DNA from: Thermoguttaceae bacterium
GTDB taxonomy: Bacteria > Planctomycetota > Planctomycetia > Pirellulales > Thermoguttaceae
Direction: 5' to 3'
Assembly: GCA_017939795.1 (NCBI GenBank)
Contig: JAGBAA010000067.1
Coordinates: 1-38,418 of the forward strand
Length of the DNA stretch: 38,418 bases
Within the stretch, counting starts at the first letter, position 1. Each line of letters begins with the position of its first letter. The notes beneath the pieces were generated by a model. It was not told where the DNA came from. It did not search any database and saw only the letters and a list, made by a program, of their open reading frames with translations. A program made the translations under genes and the position numbers. Shown piece after piece: positions 25,765 to 32,266 of this stretch.

Positions 25765-26772
25765 ATGAAACGTCCCAAGGCCCCAAAATTCCCAGAAGAT
25801 GACGTCTACAGACGGCAGCTGCTCACCGACGCAGGTCTGCCTCCGGACGCTCATGCACGCATCCGCTCGATCGCCGGTCCGGCCGAGATCCGCGCGATCG
25901 TATGTGCATTTCAAAAACGGGCTGCCTTCTACCAGCCGGGGATCCGTCCGCGGGAGCGCAGACGTGAGGTCGATTCTCATGGACTGGAAAACGTCGCCAG
26001 TCGGCAATTCCGCGCCAACCTCCACATCCACACGCGCCATTCCGATGGCAGGCTTTCAATTCCGCAGCTTCTGCGGCAGGCCTCCCTTTATGCAGACAGT
26101 ACGGCAGAAATGCTTCAGGAGGACTCGCCAGCTCCATTTGCTCCATTTACGATCGGCATCATGGACCATAATCGGGTGGAAGGCTGTGCGGAAGCCATTC
26201 GTCTGATTTTCGAAAGCCCGCGCCGATACCGAAACCTCCGTGTTATTCTCGGTTCGGAAGTCACGGTCCGGCTCCAGAATATTTACGAACATCAGCTGCG
26301 CGAAAAGCGTCACGTCCACTTTCTCCTTACCGGGATCACGCCGGAAGCCCAGGAGATCCAGGATTTTTTCCGCCCTTTCGCCAACGTTCCGCCCCCGAAC
26401 CGCGGTCTTGCCCGCCACGCACCGTCCGTGACTCTCAGCCAAGCCGCACAGATGCTCCGGACTCAGCAGTTTGGTTCCCTTTCCATGGCGCATCCTTCAC
26501 GGATCCAGCTTCAGAAATTTCTCTGCCAGCCGGACCGAAGAACGGAAGCCATGCGCCAATACATCCATCTCTTCCATGAGACACTCGGGGATCGCGCACT
26601 TTATGTGGAGGCATTTTACCAGGCGTATTCCGGAAACCTCGCTGAGAATCTCCAGGAACTGCGCACCATTCTGGAGACGGCAGCTGCAGAACGTCTCCTG
26701 ATCGCAGGCGGGATGGATACGCACGGCGCAAACATTTTTTTCAGCAAAGCGTCCCCTCGCTTCCAGATTTAG
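25765..26772 (+). CDS. PHP-domain metal-dependent phosphoesterase
   Basis: 335 aa. PHP motifs in order: NLHIHTRHSDGRLS (about 85), GIMDHNRVEG (about 134), GSEVTV (about 163), SMAHPS (about 240) and AGGMDTHG (about 316), which supply the His/Asp/Glu cluster for a trinuclear metal site. The N-terminal 80 residues are basic with no domain I recognise. The family includes nucleotide and 3'-5' bisphosphate phosphatases; the substrate here is unknown. A weak AGGA precedes the ATG. Together with the MBL and DUF853 genes it could form a nucleic-acid-processing cluster, an inference from adjacency only. Confidence 0.8.
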   Translation: MKRPKAPKFPEDDVYRRQLLTDAGLPPDAHARIRSIAGPAEIRAIVCAFQKRAAFYQPGIRPRERRREVDSHGLENVASRQFRANLHIHTRHSDGRLSIPQLLRQASLYADSTAEMLQEDSPAPFAPFTIGIMDHNRVEGCAEAIRLIFESPRRYRNLRVILGSEVTVRLQNIYEHQLREKRHVHFLLTGITPEAQEIQDFFRPFANVPPPNRGLARHAPSVTLSQAAQMLRTQQFGSLSMAHPSRIQLQKFLCQPDRRTEAMRQYIHLFHETLGDRALYVEAFYQAYSGNLAENLQELRTILETAAAERLLIAGGMDTHGANIFFSKASPRFQI

Positions 26773-26904
26773 CGAACCAAACCGCCGCAGACGGCCAACC
26801 ACTCCCAACCGTATGCGGCAGAGTCCCTCCCAACCGTCCCTGATGGTCCTGTCCCCAACACGAACGACCATTCGTTCCCTTCCAGGACCGGCGCATTTGC
26901 CGAT

Positions 26905-26930
26905 TCCTGCCGATTCCTGCCGATTTATTC
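26905..26930 (+). repeat. Short decamer repeat upstream of the GH-like gene
   Basis: The sequence ccgattcctg occurs twice in a row with a partial third copy, just before the AAGGAG ribosome site (26931-26936). Its significance is unclear. Confidence 0.6.
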
Positions 26931-26942
26931 AAGGAGCCAGCC

Positions 26943-28811
26943 ATGACGAAATTAAATTACTTTCCGTTTCAGAAACACACTCTCTACCTCCTTTTGGTCC
27001 TTCTGGTTCTTTACGCCGGCATTGCGAAACACTCTGCCGCAGCGGAACATACCGCGAAACGGACGAACGAAAACACAACAGGAACCTCAGCAGAAAATAC
27101 CGGACTAAATGCAGCTCCAACTGCCGGACAAACCGTTCCGAAGACCTTTTCCGAAACACAGCCCGGCTATCCGTCCTGGCTTCAGGACCGCTGGTTCTAC
27201 TCTTCGCTGGGAGTACATTCCGATGAGACGGCGGAACAGCTCACCGCACTCATTCGCGATGCGGGAGATTCCGGGCTGAACGGGCTTCTCTGGGCCTGCG
27301 GGATGGAAAACTGCGGAAAATGGTCTCCGGAACAAAAAGCACGTTTTCAAAAAATCAAATCCGCTGCCGATGAAGCCGAAGTCGAGATCATTCCGATCAT
27401 CTGGTCCGTAGGCTACGGTACGATGCTCGGGCGTAATCCGCATCTCGTGGAGTCCGTCCTGATCCGCGACCTGCGCGTCATTGCCCGCGGGGGAAAAGTG
27501 GAACTGGATCCGGAAGAAGAAGCCGTTTCCTCACCCTACGGCGGTTTTGAAGAATTTCGCGGGAACGCCCCGCTCGGTTTCCAGTTTGCCGACCAGCCCG
27601 GAACGATCGCATTCCGCGACACGGAGATCCGGCATTCCGGCAGATCATCGCTCCGCCTGGAAAATTTCTCTGCCGATAAACACGGGCACGGCCGCGTGCT
27701 GATGAAGCTCAAGGTCACGCCGAACCGCAGCTACCGCGTCAGGATATGGTTCAAAACGGAAGCACTCCCGGCACAGGGACTCGTTCGCTTCCAGATCTAC
27801 GGTCCAAACGGCTCGTGGGTCTCCATCGCCCCGAAACTTCCGGAAAACGGCACACAGGACTGGACGGAAGCCTCGCTGAACTTCACGACCGGAGAGAAGG
27901 ATAGGGAAGTCAACTTCTACGCGGGAGTCTGGGACGGTACGGATGGGAAGGTCTGGCTCGACGACATTTTGCTCGAAAGCAGCGACATGACGGCACCGGT
28001 CATGCGCCCCGGAACGCCGCTGACCGTAAAAAATGCCGAAACGGGAGAACTCTACGAACTCGGAAAGGACTACCTTCCGGAACCGCTTCGGATCTGGGAT
28101 TTCCAGCGCGGGATCACGAAATCGCCGATCTGTATCCCCGAAGGAAGCCGGATCATGGAAAATGCCCGTCTTTCGCTCTCCTTCTACGTTCCGTCGCTTT
28201 CGATCAAAGGACAGACTTCCGTCTGTATGTCCGAATCGGAACTCTATGAGCATTTCGAGGGATCCGCACGAGACATCATGGAACTTCTCGCGCCGAAAAA
28301 ATGGTTCCTGAGCATGGACGAGATCCGCTCGGCAAACACGTGCGAGTCATGCGCGAAACGCGGAATTTCGCTCGCCGAGATCCTGGGCGACTGCCTGACC
28401 CGCCAGTACGGGATCATTCAGAACGTTCAGCCCGGCGCGCAGGTCTACGTATGGTCCGACATGCTGGACCCGCACCACAATTGCCATGCCGAATACATGC
28501 GGTGCCGGGGAGACTTCACGGGAGTCTGGAACCTCATTCCGAAAGAGCTCATCATTTCGTGCTGGTATCATAAGATCCGCGAAGAAAGCATGAAATTCTT
28601 TTCCGAAAAGGGATTTCGTACCCAGGCAGCAGCGTACTATGACGTCGATTCGCTCGACACATCGCGCGAATGGCTCGAGACCTGCTCGCAGACGCCGAAC
28701 TGTACGGGGATCATGTACACGACGTGGCGCAAAAAGTACGAGCTGATGAAAGATTTCGGAAAAATGCTTCAGGAAGAACGTCTGGAAAAAGAAGTACTTT
28801 CTGAAGAATAA
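26943..28811 (+). CDS. Secreted putative glycoside hydrolase (TIM-barrel-like with CBM-like insert)
   Basis: 622 aa. AAGGAG is 6 bases before the ATG. N-terminal hydrophobic signal (about 12-33), then a Thr/Asn-rich linker to about 75. Residues 78-180 look like the first part of a barrel (LLWACGMENCGKW, IIPIIWSVGYG). About 200-350 is a jelly-roll carbohydrate-binding-like domain (HSGRSSLRLENF, VWLDDILLES). The C-terminal part has FLSMDEIRSANTCESC, in which the Asp-Glu pair resembles the acid of hexosaminidase-type barrels, then VYVWSDMLDPHHNC and IISCWYH. A substrate-assisted glycosidase of GH20-like type is possible; no family can be named with certainty. Confidence 0.65.
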   Translation: MTKLNYFPFQKHTLYLLLVLLVLYAGIAKHSAAAEHTAKRTNENTTGTSAENTGLNAAPTAGQTVPKTFSETQPGYPSWLQDRWFYSSLGVHSDETAEQLTALIRDAGDSGLNGLLWACGMENCGKWSPEQKARFQKIKSAADEAEVEIIPIIWSVGYGTMLGRNPHLVESVLIRDLRVIARGGKVELDPEEEAVSSPYGGFEEFRGNAPLGFQFADQPGTIAFRDTEIRHSGRSSLRLENFSADKHGHGRVLMKLKVTPNRSYRVRIWFKTEALPAQGLVRFQIYGPNGSWVSIAPKLPENGTQDWTEASLNFTTGEKDREVNFYAGVWDGTDGKVWLDDILLESSDMTAPVMRPGTPLTVKNAETGELYELGKDYLPEPLRIWDFQRGITKSPICIPEGSRIMENARLSLSFYVPSLSIKGQTSVCMSESELYEHFEGSARDIMELLAPKKWFLSMDEIRSANTCESCAKRGISLAEILGDCLTRQYGIIQNVQPGAQVYVWSDMLDPHHNCHAEYMRCRGDFTGVWNLIPKELIISCWYHKIREESMKFFSEKGFRTQAAAYYDVDSLDTSREWLETCSQTPNCTGIMYTTWRKKYELMKDFGKMLQEERLEKEVLSEE

Positions 28812-28923
28812 AAAACGTCCCGCCCTGCCCGACCGTACGGAGAAGTTTCCCCAACGTCCGGTTTCCCAATATTTCGGGCATTCGTTTGATTTTCATTTCC
28901 TGTTTCGACCCAAAATTCACACA

Positions 28924-30276
28924 ATGAGCCCCAAAGAAACCCAATTTCCATTCGCGCCGATCGAAGAATACATGATGCGCGACGATACGACCTCGCATCC
29001 GATGGATTCCATTCGGCTCCTGCATTTCAGCGGCCAGTTGTGCCGGAAAACGATCCAGAGTGCCGTCGAAGCTGTCTGTACCCGCCATCCGCTTCTGAAT
29101 TCGGTCGCCGAGAAACGCGGGAATCGCCACTGGTGGGTCGAAACTGACCAAAAACCAGAGATCGCATTCCTGGACGCAGACGCTACCCCGGAAGTCCTCA
29201 ACGCAAGCGGCTTTCCCATCATGCGCCCTCTGGAGCTTCTGCAAGAACCGGGATTCCGTCTTTACGCCGTTTTTTCGCAGAAGGAGAACTGGACGAAACT
29301 TCTTTTCCAGTTCCACCACAGCGTCTCGGATGGTCTGGGCGAGATGCAGATCCTCGGTGAATTCGTGACGCACTGCGCGCTCTATTCCGGTTTGATCCCG
29401 CAGGACACGCAGTTTCCGGCCTGCGATATTTCCAAACTTCCCCTTCGGATGAAAGTCGGCTGGACACTCGCCGGATACCTGCGGCACTATTTCCACACAG
29501 CCTTCACGACGATGCGGCTGGCATTCGGCAGCCCGAATCCGCTTTTTCCGCATCAGCCGGTCTCCAAAGACGCACCTCCGTCGACAGTTTACCCGTTCCT
29601 CCAGTCTCTCACGCTAACGCAGGATGAGACCCGAACTTATGTCCAAAAGGCGAAACGCTTGGGAGTCACGGTAAACGATCTTCTTCTGCGCGACTTTTAT
29701 CTGACGATCGACGCCTGGCGCGTGAAGAATTGCCGAGATTTCTCCAACGGCAAAACACGCATCATGGTCCCCATGACGCTTCGTCAGCCCTGGCATGAGG
29801 GGATCCCGGCCGCAAACGTGGTCTCCGCGATATTCCTGGACCGCTCAAAACACCAGATCAGCGGCGATCCGCAGAAACTTCTGGACAGCATCCATCGGGA
29901 AATGGTCTGGGCCAAAACACACGATCAGAAATTCGTTTTTATGCTGATCATGTACCTCCTGCAGAAGATTCCCGGAGTACTTCCCTTTTTCCTGCGTTCC
30001 TCAAAATGCCGAGCAACCGGGGTTCTTTCCAATCTCGGACGGGTCATGGAACTTGCACCGGTCCCGCGCGATCCGGACGGAAGGATCCGCCTTGGCGAAT
30101 GTGTTCTGGAATCCATCGATGCTGCTCCTCCGATCAGGTTCAAGACGCTCATTTCGTTTTCAGCACTCACATACGCAGGAACACTTCGCCTCTGCCTCCG
30201 CTACGATGACCGGTTTATGAAACCGAAAGATGCAGATGATTTCCTACGTATTTTTCACGAAAAACTGATGGGATGA
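28924..30276 (+). CDS. Condensation-domain-like acyltransferase
   Basis: 450 aa, standalone. The HHxxxDG active-site motif is HHSVSDG at 131-137, the hallmark of condensation, PapA and WS/DGAT-type acyltransferases. KLLFQFHHSVSDGLGEMQIL and the later RIMVPMTLRQ and TGVLSNLGRV segments fit the two-lobed fold. No carrier-protein domain is attached and no NRPS is nearby, so an O-acyltransferase on a lipid or sugar is more likely than peptide synthesis. There is no Shine-Dalgarno before the ATG. It starts 112 bases after the glycosidase-like gene and ends at a weak terminator (30309). Confidence 0.75.
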   Translation: MSPKETQFPFAPIEEYMMRDDTTSHPMDSIRLLHFSGQLCRKTIQSAVEAVCTRHPLLNSVAEKRGNRHWWVETDQKPEIAFLDADATPEVLNASGFPIMRPLELLQEPGFRLYAVFSQKENWTKLLFQFHHSVSDGLGEMQILGEFVTHCALYSGLIPQDTQFPACDISKLPLRMKVGWTLAGYLRHYFHTAFTTMRLAFGSPNPLFPHQPVSKDAPPSTVYPFLQSLTLTQDETRTYVQKAKRLGVTVNDLLLRDFYLTIDAWRVKNCRDFSNGKTRIMVPMTLRQPWHEGIPAANVVSAIFLDRSKHQISGDPQKLLDSIHREMVWAKTHDQKFVFMLIMYLLQKIPGVLPFFLRSSKCRATGVLSNLGRVMELAPVPRDPDGRIRLGECVLESIDAAPPIRFKTLISFSALTYAGTLRLCLRYDDRFMKPKDADDFLRIFHEKLMG

Positions 30277-30308
30277 GCCTTCTGAAATGTCCGCCTGTCC
30301 CCCAATCG

Positions 30309-30345
30309 CCCGCTAAAAGTTCACGCTCTCGGCGGGTTTCTTTTT
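30309..30345 (+). terminator. Terminator after the acyltransferase gene
   Basis: CCCGCT (30309-30314) pairs with GGCGGG (30331-30336) with one G-T pair, followed by TTTCTTTTT. Short stem, moderate strength. Confidence 0.6.
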
Positions 30346-30538
30346 CGGTCATTCGGCAATTTTCCTGAAATGAGTCAGACACGTGCAGCACTTCCGGCTT
30401 GGAAACTTGACTGCACGCAGACGGATGCTCCGCACAGGCGCACATCCAATCGTATCCGGGGAAGAAAGAGGGCATTTCCGCGAAACAAAAAAATTTGTGC
30501 ATTTTACAGAAAATTCTAAAATTTCCCCGAGGGACTCC

Positions 30539-30567
30539 TTGCGCGCACTCCGAATATGGTGTAGAAT
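30539..30567 (+). promoter_or_regulatory. Promoter of the GH28-like gene
   Basis: TTGCGC (30539-30544), a 17-base spacer ending GAATATGGTG, and TAGAAT (30562-30567), an extended -10. Close to the promoter at 7766-7794. Leader of about 110 nt. Confidence 0.65.
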
Positions 30568-30682
30568 TGAAGATCGTACGGTTTCTCAGATGGAAGAAGC
30601 CGAAGCTGTTTTTGTCTGATTTGCTGCCGTTTTTTTCACCGTCCGGCACACAAATACCGGAAGGAACTGAAAGGAGAAGCCC

Positions 30683-31984
30683 ATGAAAACGCCAAAATTC
30701 CGATTCCTGAGCGTCTGTCTGAGTGCCATTTTGTTCTTCCTGGGCATTTCGGGGCATTCCGCTCCAGTCTTTGCATTCGAGGCGAACAATCCCAACTTTC
30801 ACGAAGGAACGGACTCTGAGCGTATCGAAAAAGCGATGGCGAATGCTGAGGCGTTCGGCGGAGTCGTCCGGATAACCCGCAGAGTAAAAAAAGACGCCAA
30901 TGACCGCGATTTCTGGCTGATCGACCGGGCGATCCTGATTCCGGGCAATACGACGCTCATTCTGGAAAACTGCGTCGTGAAACTCTCCAACTCGGCACGC
31001 GACAATCTGATCCGCTCCGCAAACTGCGGTCTCGGGATCGAGTGGCCGGAAGAGATCCGAAACGTTCACATTATGGGGATCGGACATGCCGAGCTTCAGG
31101 GAGCAGATGATCCGCGCTCCACCGGCGACAGCCAGAAAGTCCTTGGAGTGCGCTCATATGGAACGGATGCCGGAAAAGAAGGCGAGAGTCAGTACGGCGA
31201 CTGGCGAAATATTGGGGTACTCTTAGCCTGCGTTCGGGACTTTTCCATCACGGGCATCACCATCCGCGAATCGCACTGCTGGGGAATATCGCTGGAAAAA
31301 TGCTCATTCGGACAGATCCGAAACATTACCTTCTTCTCCACTGAACAGCGTACCATCAACGGCAAACCGGAAATGACGCGGAATCAGGACGGTCTCGATC
31401 TGCGCAAAGGATGCCATGACATTCTGATCGATACGCTCCACGGGTACACCGGCGATGATCTCATCGCCCTGACGGCCATCGGCACCACACTTCGTCCCGG
31501 CGGAATGCTGCAGAAAACCGAAGTCAGCGGCATGGATGCGCTTGGACCGCAGAACGACATCTGGAACGTGACGGTGCGGAACGTTTTCGGACACTCCCAC
31601 GGCGGACATCAGATCGTCCGGATCCTGAACGCTTCAGGGATCAAGATCCACCACATCACCATCGACGGCGTGATGGACACTTCACCGGCTGAGATTACGG
31701 ACCGGGCGACCGTCAAGATCGGCGACGTCGTTCCTTCATTTGGCGGCCGGGCACCCCTGGGCGATACGTACGCCATCATCGTGAACAATGTGCACACGAA
31801 AGCGCATCTGGGAGTCGTCGTACTTGGTTCCCTCTGCGACTCGGTCATTTCGAATGTCGTGAATCTGAATCCCAATACGACGGGCGTTTCTTTCCAATGG
31901 GATGGAAACACTACGAGCGATCCGAATCAGGCTGGAAACGCGAGAAACGTGAAGGTCTACGGTGTCGTCGATCCGATGAAATAG
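30683..31984 (+). CDS. Secreted right-handed beta-helix protein, GH28 (polygalacturonase)-like
   Basis: 433 aa. AAGGAG is 6 bases before the ATG. Signal peptide of about 31 aa (ILFFLGISGHSAPVFAF). Pectin-lyase-fold features: repeated short beta turns (IRNVHIMGIGHAELQG, VRDFSITGITIRESHCWGI), NQDGLDLRKGC matching the GH28 NTDG motif, TGDDLIAL matching the DD motif, and FGHSHGGHQIVRIL matching the GHG...RI region. This is good evidence for a GH28-related fold that acts on a polysaccharide; true polygalacturonase activity is not shown. It probably works outside the cytoplasm. Transcription probably ends at the hairpin at 32092-32129. Confidence 0.75.
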   Translation: MKTPKFRFLSVCLSAILFFLGISGHSAPVFAFEANNPNFHEGTDSERIEKAMANAEAFGGVVRITRRVKKDANDRDFWLIDRAILIPGNTTLILENCVVKLSNSARDNLIRSANCGLGIEWPEEIRNVHIMGIGHAELQGADDPRSTGDSQKVLGVRSYGTDAGKEGESQYGDWRNIGVLLACVRDFSITGITIRESHCWGISLEKCSFGQIRNITFFSTEQRTINGKPEMTRNQDGLDLRKGCHDILIDTLHGYTGDDLIALTAIGTTLRPGGMLQKTEVSGMDALGPQNDIWNVTVRNVFGHSHGGHQIVRILNASGIKIHHITIDGVMDTSPAEITDRATVKIGDVVPSFGGRAPLGDTYAIIVNNVHTKAHLGVVVLGSLCDSVISNVVNLNPNTTGVSFQWDGNTTSDPNQAGNARNVKVYGVVDPMK

Positions 31985-32057
31985 GGCCTCAGCGGCCGCA
32001 GTTTTCGGGATTTCACGCAAAATATCAAAAATCTTTCGTTTTTGTTCCCGGAAACGC

Positions 32058-32086
32058 TTGACTTGCGGAAATCTGCCGAGTATAAT
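32058..32086 (+). promoter_or_regulatory. Near-consensus promoter facing a terminator
   Basis: TTGACT (32058-32063), exactly 17 bases, TATAAT (32081-32086): among the best promoter matches in the window. Its predicted start, about 32092-32094, is the first base of the terminator stem. Confidence 0.75.
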
Positions 32087-32091
32087 AAAAT

Positions 32092-32129
32092 GGACTTTCA
32101 GACGTACGTACTCTGAAAGTCCGTTTTTT
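32092..32129 (+). terminator. Intrinsic terminator with palindromic loop
   Basis: GGACTTTCAGA (32092-32102) pairs perfectly with TCTGAAAGTCC (32112-32122), an 11-bp stem. The 9-nt loop is CGTACGTAC, which contains the self-complementary CGTACG. G and six T follow (32124-32129). It can end the GH28-like transcript and any transcript starting at the promoter just upstream. Confidence 0.85.
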
Positions 32130-32266
32130 CAAAAATTTCCGGGAATGTCAGATCTTCCGCAGTTTAAATTTCCCAGATCTGAAACTTCCGGAACATTTTG
32201 CCGTCAGTCCAGATTTGCCTGCAAATTCCGGCAGGCGTCCTGTTATTCCAGCCTGCGCACGATACC

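Larger units (their letters stand above)
30277..30682. other. Intergenic region upstream of the GH28-like gene
   Basis: About 400 bases holding a terminator (30309-30345) and a promoter (30539-30567). No supported gene. Confidence 0.7.
31985..32266. other. Intergenic region with a promoter-terminator unit
   Basis: About 280 bases. It holds a strong promoter-like pair (32058-32086) directly followed by a perfect intrinsic terminator hairpin (32092-32129). From 32130 to the next start I see nothing else distinctive. Confidence 0.7.

Noticed and set aside
28924..30276. NRPS module
   Set aside because: Only a condensation-like fold is present, with no adenylation, carrier or thioesterase domain nearby.
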